From Diploptera punctata (lineage: Eukaryota; Arthropoda; Insecta; Blattodea; Blaberidae): a DNA stretch of 64,000 bases. Both the position numbers and the translations under genes were made by a program. Location: positions 3,893,501 to 3,957,500 of the forward strand of contig JASPKZ010010272.1 in assembly GCA_030220185.1 (NCBI GenBank). Direction: 5' to 3'. This document shows positions 1 to 11,370 of this stretch, in pieces. Below the pieces are notes generated by a model that had not been told where the DNA came from, ran no database searches, and saw only the letters and a program-made list of their open reading frames with translations. Every line of letters starts with the position of its first letter. Position 1 is the stretch's first letter.

Positions 1-28
1 TATACGGCGAAAGCTTTTAAACTGTGTT

Positions 29-320
29 CCTACCATAGTAATTCTGCCCGAGGGCAGGTCCTTCATTGCAATCATAGCATTTTCATGCTATGCTTGCAGC
101 TTTTCTAGGGAATTGTAGGCGTGGTAGCTTCCCGTTGTTTTCCACACCGGTGAAGGATGATGATGATGACCATATGATTTCGGGGACCGTTTGGGCCTTA
201 AAGTTTTCCTGACATTTGTCTTACAGGTGAGGAAAACCCCGATAAAAACCTCACCCAGAAAAACTGCCCCGACCGCTGCGTGACAAGGCAGCATGTTACC
301 TCGAGAACACAGCGGTGGAC
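29..320 (-). mobile_element. tRNA-derived SINE, family S3, full copy
   Basis: Minus-strand copy of a SINE whose tRNA-like head lies at the right end (CTCGAGGTAGCATGCTGCC type) and whose tail lies at the left. The 11-bp sequence TAAACTGTGTT occurs at 18-28 and again at 321-331, so the copy has a target-site duplication. The same family recurs at 31.9, 34.0, 43.3 and 43.4 kb. Family label S3 is mine. Confidence 0.85.
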
Positions 321-331
321 TAAACTGTGTT

Positions 332-1200
332 AATGGAATGAAATTACTTCACACAGAATATGGGATTTTCGATTGACTCGTTAGTTTCCTCCAGAATTCG
401 TGTTTTGCGCTGGTTGCTCCACTAGACACAAGAGACAAGAACTTGCTATATTTCTTTCGCCCATAACTAAATCCAATAAGATTCACAGAGAGAAAATGCA
501 TCTCTGCATTTGCGAAATATATCTGCGTTTAAATAGTTTCTCGATTCAAACAAACAAGGTATTTAAGAAATGTGTTAAAACACAATACAATTATTAATTC
601 ATACAACTATTTTTTTTAATCAACCGAATTTGCGGGACAGGGTTCAGTGCACAATTGAACATATAAGACGCACAGTCCCTGACCACTGGGCAGATCGAAG
701 GTCTAAGCATGAAGGCATAGAACTATTGTACATAGTGCACAGATTCTGTCTAAAAACCAATATCTCGAGACAAAGTACGAGAATAAAGTTGGTATAACAT
801 TAACAAAGTTGAAAGTTTTATAAAAAAATCTGAAGACTTCGGAAAAATTACTGAAAGAGTTAACGAATAGGGTAATTTTAATCAAAACTTGTCCAATGTT
901 CAATAAAAAAACTAAGATAGTCGAATCCCGGCAACATACACAACTGCTCTGGAAAGAACATAGCACAGCCTATGCTTATTGGTACAGGCCAGTGGACCCA
1001 AACTTTTTTTTTTGGATCTGAAAATAAATTCACGGATTATCAAAATATTATTATTATTAATCATCTTTTAATTATTTTAATCCTCTCTCCTCTTGTAGGA
1101 CTTAGCCTACGAACGAAAAATGAATGCTCTGAATTGGTCAACAGGTAGGGGAAAAAAAACTCTAAATTACATAATATTAGACAGTACACAAAAGCTTGGA
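332..1200. other. no gene seen
   Basis: AT-rich sequence with short open frames only. I see no conserved domain, repeat boundary or splice pattern here. Confidence 0.6.
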
Positions 1201-1395
1201 AAATTTATAGATAGGTATGCATGTTTATTAATTTTAAAACAGCCCACGACAGTGTCTGGAAAGATATAAATGAAGTACAGGAAGGTATGCACCAGCTAGG
1301 TTTCCCTAGGAAACTAGTTGCGATGTGTAGAGCATTCAATAAGGATGTATATGCTACAGTAAAGATAAGCAGGAACATATCAAAAGACTTGAATG
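1201..1395 (+). pseudogene. LINE reverse transcriptase fragment
   Basis: A single frame reads like the RT palm region of non-LTR retrotransposons: FINFKTAHDSVW corresponds to the usual F(I/V)DF..A(Y/F)D.V motif, followed by MHQLGFPRKLVAMCRA. The catalytic Asp of that motif is replaced by Asn, and both ends are truncated, so this is dead retrotransposon debris. Confidence 0.7.
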
Positions 1396-2165
1396 AACAA
1401 AATCTGATTATGTATTCGTGATCGGTGTGTCAACTATCATGTAAGGTAAGTCAAGTGAGGATACACTTGCTACAATTGATGGAAACTAAATAAAGCGATG
1501 TGTATAGCTGTTAATTACACAAAACTAGATGTTATAGAAAAAAATATGATTACATATTCATGATCAGCATATCAAAACTTGATAATTATTTTTTTGCATG
1601 ATAGTGCATTCTGTCGTATTTACAGCAATGGCGACCATGATTTTCTAAATTTCGGGGTTGCCAACCTATAAATAACTATACTGTAATATTACAAATTACC
1701 TACCTAGGGCGGGAAGTAAAATCATTGCCCTTTATGTATACTACATACAATGTATATATAAAAATATATCCAAAGTTAGTGTTAATATATCTTATGTGAA
1801 ACAAAACATTGCATATTAAATGAACTGAACTTTATTTGAAACAGTAAATTCGCACTTGCCGCCATTTTATCCCTGATTGATGTCACGGCTTAATGTAATC
1901 TCAACTGAATTATTTTCGGCATTGGTCAGAATGTTAACGTTAGTCAGTTGGTTAACTGAACGCAAATATTTCCAACAAAGATGTTATTTTTACTATTATT
2001 TATTATTTTGAAAACACCATCGTGCAAAAAATAATGTACAACGCAGGTTTGTGAAGTGTTGCTATCGCTCGGTTTTTTTTAACCATTTCCTCACTTCTGT
2101 AAAAAAAACACTTCTCAACCTCGCATAGTAATATACTAATTCGGTCTCGCTGTACAAACAAAAAA
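1396..2165. other. no gene seen
   Basis: AT-rich, no recognisable coding or repeat structure apart from short homopolymer runs. Confidence 0.5.
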
Positions 2166-2169
2166 AACC

Positions 2170-2590
2170 TTGTTGCATAGTTCTATCATTCACAAGAGAA
2201 CACTAACTATGAAGAGCCAATCAATAAAACAAGTGACAAATCAAAATTTTGAAATCTTTGGTAGTCGTCGAAGGCAGTGTGTTAGAGGCGATGGAAAAGA
2301 GAACGAATTAAAGGAGACATGTCTGAAACCAACTGTAAAACACGGGAGAGGTAGTGTTCCACTATAAGATTATGTCAGTGATTTAATAACTGAAGATAAG
2401 CTGACAGCTGTTAAATACAAACAAATATTGTTCAACTTGCAGTGCAGTCAGGTTTGCTATAAATTGGAAGATGTTTGTCTTTCAATAGGACAATGACCCG
2501 AATCACACAAAACATATAGTGAAAACCTACTTGCAACAAATACAAGCTAGAGAAGATCTTCAGCTTTTGGACCAGGCCTGTTAATAAGTG
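2170..2590 (+). pseudogene. Tc1/mariner transposase fragment, N-terminal and middle
   Basis: The first frame ends in CLKPTVKHGRGSV, matching the conserved Tc1 stretch around 'TVKHGGGSVM'. After a frameshift, the region near 2470-2570 reads DNDPNHTKHIVKTYLQQ, the catalytic DNDPKHT-type motif. Several frameshifts make it non-functional. The C-terminal part appears to resume near 3985, so LINE material (2.7-3.9 kb) probably inserted into it. Confidence 0.7.
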
Positions 2591-2640
2591 CTCACTAACC
2601 CCCCTATTCAACCCTACGTCGGATAGGCTACTCACTTGTA

Positions 2641-2678
<38 letters not shown>

Positions 2679-2716
2679 ATAATAATAATAATAATAATAA
2701 TTATTATTATTATTAT
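2641..2716. repeat. (GTA)n/(AAT)n microsatellite
   Basis: About ten GTA units, then AAT and ATT units. It sits at the 3' end of the minus-strand LINE that follows, so it is probably the expanded tail of that LINE. Confidence 0.85.
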
Positions 2717-3195
2717 TTATTTATATACAGAATTTTAATGTTTACACATCTTTCTGTGCCTAAAGTTTTATTTTTCTTCTCCACTCGTCTCTCTCTCTCT
2801 ATCCAATCCATGTCCTCCAGTCCCCTTGCTCTCATTCCAGTTCTTATTTCCTGCATCCACGAGTTTCGAGGTCTTCCTCTCCTCCTTCTTCCAGGTGGAC
2901 ACCATTCCAAAGTTTTCCTGGGTAAGCTTTCTTCTCGCATTCGTCGTATGTGCCCATACCAATTTAATTGCTTATACTGTATATAATCTACTATTGAATA
3001 ACCAATATTCATTTTTTCTCTTATGACAGTATTTCTTATTTTGTCAAATTTTGAACATCTTGCTGCTCTCCTCAAGAAATCCATTTCCATCGACATAAGT
3101 TTTTGTTCCAAGTTTTTGTTGAATTTCCAAACTTCAGCTCCATATGTGACAGTACTTCTCACTATTGAATTATATATTTGTAACTTATTTTTCCT
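2717..3195 (-). pseudogene. LINE 3' end, family C
   Basis: Minus-strand frame (about 149 codons from 3162) reads TYGAEVW...MEMDFLRRAARCSK...LNWYGHIRRM...GRRRRGRPRNSWM. This is the C-terminal region shared by many insect endonuclease/RT LINEs. The RT core is absent (5' truncation) and the 3' end runs into the AAT repeat. Related copies lie at 33.75-34.74 kb and 63.44-63.87 kb. Confidence 0.8.
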
Positions 3196-3263
3196 GGTAA
3201 TAATAATAATAATATATTATTGCAGCCAATGACCATGTAGAAAGATCGTGTATATGCGTTCAA

Positions 3264-3905
3264 TTGTTTTCATGTCCTACAGAAGTATGTTATCGAGGTT
3301 CCTGTTTTTACACTGTAATAGGTGATATCGGTCGCAGTGCGACCCACATCGTTTGCACTTGCATTTTTCTTCTGGGTTATGGCACTTCACTGTTGTGCAT
3401 ATCCGGTGGTGGAACCCGTGGACCGCGACTCTTGTCACGGTGTGTCTGAGTCGTATCTGGCTGTTGTCCATTCCCTGTAGATCATCGCATCCATTGCGTA
3501 GAACTCAGACCATATTTGTTCTCTCTTCTCGTTGAGTTCCCTCAGTAGTTCTTTGTAGGCATCTGTTGCCGGTATGAGGAGGTCCAGGTGGAGCTCTTCT
3601 ATAAAGAAGGGTTCCTTTGTCAGTACGTATGTTAGGTGTGTATTTTGATACGCTTATTGCCATCTTTAGAAAGTGTGCTTTGATTTTCTCTATTTCCTCT
3701 AAATTTTACTTATTTAGGTTCTTCCAAATCACTTCTAATCCACAGGTCATAATTGGTGTAATTTTTAAGTGGAAGATAGTCATTGCTGTCTCCAGGGATA
3801 TTTTATTCAGGTTTTTAATACTGTTCGTTGCTGTCTGGTCGATAAGTATGTTCTTTGACGTGCTTATTGAAGGTGCTACTTACTTGTCAGTTGCATTATT
3901 TCAAG
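3264..3905 (-). pseudogene. LINE C-terminal fragment with zinc knuckle, family E
   Basis: Read on the minus strand through frameshifts, the segment has an IWSEFYAMDA block and then HGFHHRICTTV...CKCKRCGSHCDRYHLLQCK. The Cys/His spacing is that of the C-terminal zinc knuckle of non-LTR retrotransposons. Upstream coding (TIFHLKITPIMTCGLEV) is also LINE-like. Multiple stops and frameshifts make it a relic. Confidence 0.6.
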
Positions 3906-3969
3906 GAGAGTGTATCTGAACGCGGGTAGGAGGGGAGATCGCCTTTTCACAACTAGTATGATCACTTAT

Positions 3970-4165
3970 TAACAGCCCTGTGTTGAACTGACCTTCTCAG
4001 AGTACAAATTTAAATATCGAGTGTCTTTGGGATTATTTGGATAGAGATGTGGCAAAAAAGCAGCCCAAGTCCGCAAATGAATTGCGAGTGCTTTTGGAAG
4101 CATGGAGATATATTCATGCCACGGTCTTCCAGAAGTTGCAAGAAAGTATATATAAGTAAATTCAA
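3970..4165 (+). pseudogene. Tc1/mariner transposase C-terminal fragment
   Basis: A translated stretch reads LWDYLDRDVAKKQPKSANELRV..AW, the typical C-terminus of Tc1 transposases after the DDE core. It fits as the missing end of the fragment at 2.17-2.59 kb. Confidence 0.6.
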
Positions 4166-4415
4166 TAGATATTGGTGGCTAAAGGTCACATAACAGAGTA
4201 GTGTCATGAACCTACTCAATGACCATTTCATGTGGTTATGTAAGTTAATACTTTACTTTTCATGGTATTTTTGTTCTTTTTTAAAATTTTTATTCCTGCC
4301 TAAGACTTTTTTACAATAGTGTACATTTTTATTCATTTAAAAAGATAACTTCCATTCACAAAAAAGTTAAGTGGTATCACTATAGGCATAAGGAGGCACT
4401 CAAGGTAGGAGGAGA

Positions 4416-4517
4416 TTAAGGGCAGAATTCATGAAACCATCTTTACGCAAAGAGCGACTCTTTCCCCTCTCTATGATTACAGAGTATTCATAAAACCGGT
4501 TTCATGAATCCTGCCCT
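4416..4517. mobile_element. short palindromic MITE, copy 1
   Basis: Terminal inverted repeats AGGGCAGAATTCATGAAACC and GGTTTCATGAATCCTGCCCT bracket about 60 bp. A second copy lies at 44.78-44.90 kb. Too small to code for anything. Confidence 0.8.
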
Positions 4518-4740
4518 AAAGGTTTCCACCTTTCTATACGATCGGTACGAGATGTCAGCCCTGCATGATAGCCACATTTACCCCCAGAACATGGACTTGT
4601 AAGCCTACTCATTTCCTTTAAAAGCTGAATCGAATCCAAGTCGTAGGACAAATAAAAACCTAACACTATCGGGATTTGAACCCGTGACTTTCTGGTTTGT
4701 AGCGTATTGCCCAACCAACTATGATACGGCGTGCCCGCTA
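4518..4740 (-). mobile_element. tRNA-derived SINE, single copy of family S4
   Basis: On the minus strand the head (right end) has degenerate pol III boxes, including GGGTTCAAATCCCGAT as a B box, followed by a ~150-bp body. This is a tRNA head with a longer unrelated tail, so a SINE is more likely than a tRNA gene. Confidence 0.5.
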
Positions 4741-4922
4741 ATTTCCAATTATACGATGGAGTAAAAACTACATGCTCTTTATAGGAACCCAGATATAGTA
4801 AAAATTGCTCAAAGCAGAATTGCATGGCCATTTTTTTCACATTAGACAAAATTCCGTATTACAAAAAAAAACTTATTAACCAATTTTAGATTATAGAGTA
4901 TCGTATATGTCTTTTTACGTAC

Positions 4923-5352
4923 CTTGGATTAATTGTTGTTCTCCTGCCGTTGAAACATTCCACACTACATTGTGTCGTCTTTTAAAACTGTCCAGCCAAC
5001 CTGAAGATGCCTTGAAATCGTTATTCCCTAAGGATTTAGCAACAGCTAGAGCTTGACTCTGGAGCATCGGTCCGGAAATTTGGAGATTTTTTGATCGTGA
5101 ACTTGTAAACCACTCCCACACTATTGCATTGATTTCTTCATTTCCTGTTTTTTTGGCTCTCCTCTTCATTTGACCATTTCCTTGCATCCATTCATTCATT
5201 ATTTTGTCTTTGTGTTTTAAAGTCTCATATACTTGAGTTTTTCCGCAATTAAATTTAATCATTATTTCGTGCACTGAGAGTTTATGTTTTTCTTTATCTT
5301 CAATCACTTTCACTTTTTCGTTTAATGACAATGATACATGCGATTTAGCCAT
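4923..5352 (-). CDS. Exon with psq-type HTH and CENP-B HTH domains (Tigger/jerky-like)
   Basis: Minus-strand coding exon of 143 codons plus one base. The N-terminus (about residues 8-50, SLNEKVKVIEDKEKHKLSVH) is a psq/CENP-B N-terminal helix-turn-helix. Residues about 70-135 (KTGNEEINAIVWEWF...FKASSGWLDSFKRRHN) are the CENP-B second HTH typical of pogo/Tigger transposases and jerky-like proteins. The DDE catalytic domain does not follow. Instead there is a good donor, CAAG|GTACGT, in phase 1. A very strong acceptor (CTCTCTTTCACAG|G) lies at about 5380, and the 27 bases between it and the ATG contain an in-frame TGA. The ATG therefore begins translation and the upstream exon must be non-coding. 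The open, intact frame suggests a host exon. It could alternatively be an intron-containing Tigger copy. Likely a nuclear DNA-binding module. Confidence 0.7.
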
Positions 5353-5379
5353 CTTTATTCCGTAAATTCAGAATGCTAC
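5353..5379 (-). promoter_or_regulatory. 5' UTR piece and 3' splice acceptor of the CENP-B exon
   Basis: Pyrimidine tract plus CACAG|G just right of 5379. The short leader has an in-frame TGA before AAAGATGG, a good start context. Confidence 0.65.
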
Positions 5380-5780
5380 CTGTGAAAGAGAGATATGCAA
5401 TCGGTCTGGGAACTTAAAACTAATTTAAGATTTACGATGCACTGGTTATTTGTAAGACAGGTATCATCACGTGTCAAGTATTTGTTAAAGGAACCTTTAT
5501 TTCGCATAACGGGTGTGCAGATAGGTCGAAAGAAAATTTCAAGTATTTCACCCGACAGCAGCAATCGTCCTTTATTGTTTTTTTTGGCCTAACGGGAATT
5601 AAAAAAGTAGAAACTAATTTATTTCCCTCTCTGTCTCTGCTTTACAAAAAATATTTTTCAAGAATTTTTGTAGAAATGCCTTCCGTTTCCGCATTGGACA
5701 GATTCCGTTTTTTGAAAAATAAATACATGTGAAATTACCATTATTTCGCCGGGATCAATAAATTTGTTCACATTGGACAG
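5380..5780. other. upstream region of the CENP-B exon with direct repeats
   Basis: CATTGGACAGATT occurs near 5695 and again near 5772. It could be the remains of a transposon terminal region or a promoter. No coding seen. Confidence 0.35.
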
Positions 5781-5790
5781 ATTTACTGTA

Positions 5791-6062
5791 TAATGAGAAC
5801 AGTTAAGTCTCGTAGACTGCGATAGGCAGGACATGTGTCACGAATGGGGAATGAAAGATGTGCATGGAAGCTTCTTGTTGGAAAACCAGAGGGAAAACGC
5901 CCAGTTGGTAGACCAAGAATGAGATGGGAGAATAACATTAACCATGATTTGAGGGAAGTAGATTATACAGGGAATGATTGGAAAACATTAGCTCAGGATA
6001 GGGATATGTGGAGAGCTTATGTCCGCACAGCCATGAATTTACGGGTTCGATAGTGCCAGTGA
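5791..6062 (+). pseudogene. LINE 3' end, family A
   Basis: Open frame RRPVGRPRMRWENN-type (MSRMGNERCAWKLLV..PEGKRPVGRPRMRWENN..HDLREVDYTGNDWK), the C-terminus of an RT-bearing LINE. It ends in a short non-coding tail with GTGCCAGTGAGT. This is the most abundant LINE tail here. Other copies are at 13.4, 23.6, 25.8/26.7, 27.0, 36.0, 47.7, 54.6 and 56.0 kb. Confidence 0.85.
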
Positions 6063-6069
6063 GTGAGTT

Positions 6070-6790
6070 AGTTACGATGGAGTAAAAATCCACCACTCAA
6101 TAAAAAATCCATCTCCAACACTACAAAGGGCATTTCATTAATGCTCCAAGGAATGAAGGGGTGTGTGTGGTTGAATCGAGTAACAAGACAATGAGATTTA
6201 TTTAATGAAAAGGCTTTTAGTTGTCATACCAATCATAAAAACCTAGGGGATGTGGGCAAAATGGCGTTGTTTATGTATTTGTTATCATCACACTTTATGT
6301 TTAAACGATCACATATATTAATATTAAAGTTCTGGGTCAAATGGATTCCTTGATATCTCAGTTTAAACAAGTAGAGAAAAAGGTACTATTTGGCGGTGCA
6401 TAATGTTTCATTGTGTCTTGCTGCGATTTAATATAGGTCTGCTACGAGATAATTTTTGTATGCAGAGAAAATAAATTATATTATCTGAGGTTCTTCCTTC
6501 AATAAGCGATACCTGCCTGATTTTTTTTTGTCCAATGATATCAAGTTGTTTTATAGCATTCTCTATTGAAATGGTAGGAATTGCAACCCACTTCTGAGGT
6601 TGGGAAGCCTGGAAGGCAAAGTTATGTTACCTCAATATGATGGACAATAAATGATAATGAAATGCCAGGGGAGTCCTTAAACCTAATCTTAATTTAATTC
6701 TAGATCAGGGCGACCACGGAAATAATTCCCTTTAAGAATAAAAAAAAAAAAACTCTGGTCTGGGTGGGAAACGAACCCAGCACCTCATGA
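6070..6790. other. no gene seen
   Basis: AT-rich spacer. A degenerate tRNA-like B box occurs near 6765 (GGGTGGGAAACGAACCC) without a full cloverleaf. Confidence 0.45.
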
Positions 6791-6799
6791 ATAGCTCTG

Positions 6800-6960
6800 T
6801 AGAAAAACTAGAGGGAAAGTCTCCATAGAATGAAGTGGGAGAGTAACATTAACCATGAATTATACAGAGAATGATTGAAAGATATTAGCTCACCATAGGT
6901 ATGTTTGGAGAATTATCTATTTGCGGCCATAAACCTTTGTGTTTGACAGCACCACTTAAT
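6800..6960 (+). pseudogene. decayed LINE family A tail
   Basis: Shares order and words with other family A tails (GAAAGTCTCC, GAGTAACATTAACCATGA, ATGATTGAAAGATATTAGC) but with deletions and stops. Confidence 0.6.
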
Positions 6961-7980
6961 CAGTTAATGTGTTCATTGAAACAATGGATTCCTTATATCA
7001 AAGCATTCACACAACATTCATGAACACCAGTGGAAGTTTCTCGGTAGAATTCTATTCAGCCCTGTATAGTATATACCAATTATTTAGCTTAATCCAAAAA
7101 TTGGGCACTTGATTACACACTAACAAATTACATATGATACAAAACCAACATTATCATGCTTTACTAAATTACTCTCTTGTGATTATTGTAGAGGTTATTA
7201 TTATTATTAAATAGATATTTGATTAAGAATGTCTAGGCCTACTTTGCCACCAAATTGTTACCATATTTTACCAAACTTTTGAGATATATTAACAATCCTG
7301 AAATTCAGTTTCAGTATAATTTTTACAATAACAATATCACTGCAACTAAAATTCTAGGATATTTTTTACTCATGGAAGATCTGGAAATAATATAGTGTGA
7401 ATACACATTATTCAATATTGGAAATTGTAATCCTCCCATCTGCGGATGTTAGGACTTTATCTGTGGCGAGCAAATTTGCTGTGCTCCCAGTGCTTAAACA
7501 TTTAAGTTATGTATCCACTCATCAAGCAACAAAATTACTTACATTAAAATGTACATTCTTTATATAAATTTTTAAAAGCTATTATACACAGTACGAAAAA
7601 AAAAAATATGATTTCTTATCAAATTGATAGATTCAATCAATATTTAATGTGAGTGCCCAAGCATATATAAAAACAATGTATGCCTATAATTTAAAAAAAA
7701 TGGTAAAAGCTCTTAGCTAAAATATTTAAAAAATATTTTACACTCCTTATGAAAAGTTGAGCTCCTTGTTAAAGAGAGATGATAAAATAGAAACAAAATT
7801 TCCATTAACCTTCCGTAGATCAATGTAAGAATTGTTACACTGTTGGTCAATGGTAAGCATTGCACTCCCTTAGTTACATTTTATATTTTCAAGTTTCATT
7901 GATATTAATTTATGTTTTTTCTTTACAATATTACACTCTCCTTTTATTAAAATACATAAGTTGCTACAATTATACAGAGT
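6961..7980. other. no gene seen
   Basis: AT-rich non-coding sequence. I recognise no element in it. Confidence 0.5.
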
Positions 7981-7992
7981 ATAATTTATTAT

Positions 7993-8338
7993 GTGTCCCG
8001 CGCAGTAGCCGAGTGGTTAAGTCAGGAAGCCTTAGCGCAGAGCTACGGGACTTGCGCTAGTTCGAGTCTTCATGGGGGAAGAAATTTTCTCATGGTATTT
8101 CGGCCAGTATGGGACCAGTGCCTACCCAGCATCGTGAGGCATTTGGGTAGCTACAATAAGTAGTGGCTCCAAGTTGAGAAAACCAACTATAATGGCTGGG
8201 GGACTCGACATGCTGACCACATGTCACCCCTACACTGACTGATACTCATCTATCTCTGTGATTGACACATGTGGATGTGAGGCCAGCAGACGGCTTGTAG
8301 GCTAAGGGCCTTCTAGGCCTGTCGCGCCAGGAGTTTTT
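7993..8338 (+). mobile_element. tRNA-Ser-like SINE, family S1, full copy
   Basis: The head GTAGCCGAGTGGTTAAG is an A box of a Ser/Leu-type tRNA, and TAGTTCGAGTC is the B box. A ~270-bp body ends in GTCGCGCCAGGAG. A perfect 12-bp target-site duplication ATAATTTATTAT lies at 7981-7992 and 8339-8350. Family S1 recurs at 15.6, 20.2, 25.3, 39.1, 44.3, 47.1 and 59.8 kb. Confidence 0.9.
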
Positions 8339-8359
8339 ATAATTTATTATATACTGTAT

Positions 8360-8868
8360 TTACATGTGTATAGGCTGCACTTTTTTTTTACCTAAAATAT
8401 AGGTTTTAAAATTAGGATGCGGCTTAGGATACATGAAGTAACTAGATAACTGGTACATATCAGGAAGTTTCTGTGCTATTGATGTATGCTGCCAATTTAC
8501 ATGTTCGTGATGTGTCATAAATTGCCTTGCCCAGCCGTAACTTGCCTTAAATTCATTGCACAGGGTTTCCATATTCTTGACTATCTTAAGATCTTCGAAC
8601 TGAAAATCCGTCTGCCCTTGTTTTCTGCACATAATCCAGGAGAACTCTTTCTAACTGGATATTTTGCTTTCTTTCCGCAGAAGGATTGCCAATGTTGTGA
8701 TATGTTTTCAAGTGTATGTTTTGTTTGGATCCACTGTCGCACATTTTTTTCGTCCACATCAAACTTTCTTCCTGCTGTCCTATTTCCGTGTTCTGCTGCA
8801 TAGCACACAACTTGTAGCTTGAATAAGGAAATATAACTTGCTCTGCACTGACCCATGTTTACACACAA
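8360..8868 (-). pseudogene. Tigger-type transposase N-terminal remnant
   Basis: Minus-strand frames 8868-8581 and 8632-8360 join across a frameshift. The first reads SLFKLQVVCYAAEHGNRTAG and FDVDEKNVRQW, the Brinker/psq-type HTH found in some Tigger families. The second reads LCNEFKASYGWARQFMTHH, the CENP-B HTH. No DDE domain is present. The flanking TIRs mark it as transposon debris, unlike the 5.3-kb exon. Confidence 0.75.
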
Positions 8869-9030
8869 TAAACAGGAATGACAATGAATACTGTATCTAC
8901 CAACTGATCATCCCTTTTACCCTTGTGTTAATGACTGAGCTGCAGTCCGAATGTACTGTTACATAACCATCAACAGAAGCTTTGGAATTTACAACATTGC
9001 CAGATTTAAAAATGGTATAGGCCTACTTCT

Positions 9031-11370
9031 CAACATAAAGAAATACACAAGGGTACATGGCAATCACCTGATAACAATACCATAAACCAAATTGATCATG
9101 TTCTGACCAATGGTAATAAACATGAACTGATAGAAGATGTAAGATCCCTTAGAGGACCAAATACAGATTCAGATCACTTTTTAGTGAAAGTGATAATGAA
9201 ACAATCATTACCAACCATCTATAAAAACAAAAAGAAACAGGAGATAAATATTAAATGGAATCAAAATAATTTACAGAATGCTGCTAAATTAAAAGGATAT
9301 TGTAAGACATTATATGAAAATCTGATTAAATTAGATGAAAAAGATGTTAACGAAGAATTGAACTCAATACAACAAGCAATTAAAGAATCAGCTAATGTCA
9401 CCATAATGAAACAAGAAGTCCAACCACGCAACGAATGGTGGGATGAAGAATGTAAAAAAGCCATAAAACAGAAGAATGAAGCAAGACAGAAAAAATTACT
9501 AATGAACACAAGAATGAATCAAGAAAGTTATAAAATCAAAAGGAACGAAGCAAATAAGCTATGTAAGAAGAAGAAACGATATGAAACTCAATTCAATAGA
9601 ACTAAATTATAAGAAAAATGAAACCACGAAATTCTTCAAAGATGTAAAGAGTTTCCAAAAATACAAAGCAGGTTCTTTATTATGCAGAGATAATGAAGAT
9701 AATATCCTAACACAAAAAGAACAAATTCTTCAAAGATGGAAAGAATATTTCACCGAAATCTTTCATAAAGATAATCAAACAAGAATTACTATACCTGAAA
9801 CTCCAAACTTTCCCAACTCACAATCAATACAACCTCCATCGTGGAACGAACTATGTTATGTTATACAAAATTTAAAATCAAATAAATCGGCTGGTCCTGA
9901 TAATATTCCACCAGAATTAATTAAACATGGAGGACGAACATTAAAACAAAAAATACATAAACTAATACTCAGTATTTGGAATAAAGAAGAAATACCAACA
10001 ACCTGGAATGAAGGAATTATCTGTCCTGTGTTCAAGAAAGGAGATAAATTGTTATGTAATAATTACAGACCTATAACTCTCTTGAACATAGCATACAAGA
10101 TTTTTGCAATTATATTAAACAATAGACTTTTAGAAATAATAGATGGGAAAATGAGTGAGGCCCAAGCAGGATTCAGACCAAACAGATCAACAATAGACAA
10201 TATCTTTGTAATGAAACAAATCTTTGAGAAATGTCACGAATACAATATTAACTTATATAATATATTTGTTGATTACTCCCAAGCTTTTGATACTGTACAT
10301 CGAAACAAAATAATTGAAAGTCTAAGTGAATATGAGATACCTCAAAAATTAATAAAATTAATAGCCTTAACCTTGGTAGATACTAAAGTAAGATTAAAAT
10401 GTAGCAACGCACTCAGCGATGCGATTGAAGTAAACTCTGGGGTCAAACAGGGAGATCCTTTATCTACGACATTATTCTGTATAGTAATGGATATGGTCTT
10501 AAAACAACTTGATCTAAGAGGAAATATTTCAACAAGACTAAAACAATGTCTTGCATATGCTGATGATGTAATAATAACAGCAAGAACAAAAAATTCCCTA
10601 CTGGAAACCTTTGACAAATTGAAAAATGAAAGTATTAAATATGGGCTTGTAATCAATCTAAATAAAACAAAATATTTAAGATGTATGAGAAATAAAACAA
10701 ATTTGACTGAACTAACTATAAATAGTGACTGTATTGATCAAATTAACTCCTTTAAGTACCTAGGTACAATATTAAACGATAATAATACTGTTGAAGAAGA
10801 GATCAAAAACAAGAATATCGCAAGGGAATAAAGCATATTTTGCTAATTTTGATATATTCAAAATCAAATTAATATCAAAAAATGTTAAATTCAAATTATA
10901 TACAGCAATAATAAGACCAATCATATGTTATGGAGCTGAAACCTGGGTACTAAAAGAAGCAGATAAACTAAGACTATTAACGTTTGAGAGGAAAATATTT
11001 AGAAGAGTGCTAGGTCCAGTAAAGGAAAATGGAAATTGGAGGTTGAGGAGGAATGACGAATTATACCTCAAGAATAATAAAGAAAATATAGTTAGTTTCA
11101 TCAAATCCAAAAGATTACAATGGTTTGGACATACACTAAGAATGCCAAAGGGAAGATTGCCAAATGATATTTTGAATTGGAAGCCACAAGGAACAAGACC
11201 AAGGGGAAGACCCAAGGATCGATGGGAAGATGACGTAATTGAAGATTTGAGAGAAATGGAGATTTTTGATTTGAAATCCACTGCACAAGATAGGAAGAAG
11301 TGGCGTAAACTGGTTGAGAAGGCCAAGACATTCCACTAGAAGTCGTAGAGCCTGACGAAGAAGAAGAAGA
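9031..11370 (+). mobile_element. 5'-truncated LINE, family B, with EN tail and full RT region
   Basis: Flanked by a perfect 14-bp duplication ATAGGCCTACTTCT (9017-9030 and 11371-11384). It starts inside the endonuclease domain (DSDHFLVKV, the conserved EN SDH motif, near 9165-9190). The RT follows, then a C-terminal RLQWFGHTLRMPKGRLP...RPRGRPKDRW region and a (GAA)n tail. The break at the 5' end and the short simple-repeat tail are typical of target-primed reverse transcription. Confidence 0.92.
9091..11339 (+). pseudogene. LINE ORF2 remnant: endonuclease end, reverse transcriptase, C-terminal domain
   Basis: Three overlapping frames (9184-9612, 9581-10831, 10791-11339) show that two frameshifts broke one ORF. 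Visible RT motifs in order are CPVFKKGDKLLCNNYRPITLL, AQAGFRPNRSTIDN, FVDYSQAFDTVHR (first catalytic Asp), GVKQGDPLSTTLF, and LAYADDVIITA (the catalytic ADD near 10560). The tail has SFKYLGTILNDN and CYGAETWVLKEADK. The catalytic residues are intact, so the copy is fairly young despite its frameshifts. Confidence 0.9.

Noticed and set aside
2738..3232. Several plus-strand ORFs
   Set aside because: Antisense shadows of the minus-strand LINE C coding region.
8360..8868. Tigger N-terminal domain as another array exon
   Set aside because: Frameshifted, bracketed by Tigger TIRs, and no phase-1 donor follows the domain.
9184..11339. Long ORFs as a host gene
   Set aside because: They carry EN and RT motifs, a target-site duplication and a simple-repeat tail: a LINE.
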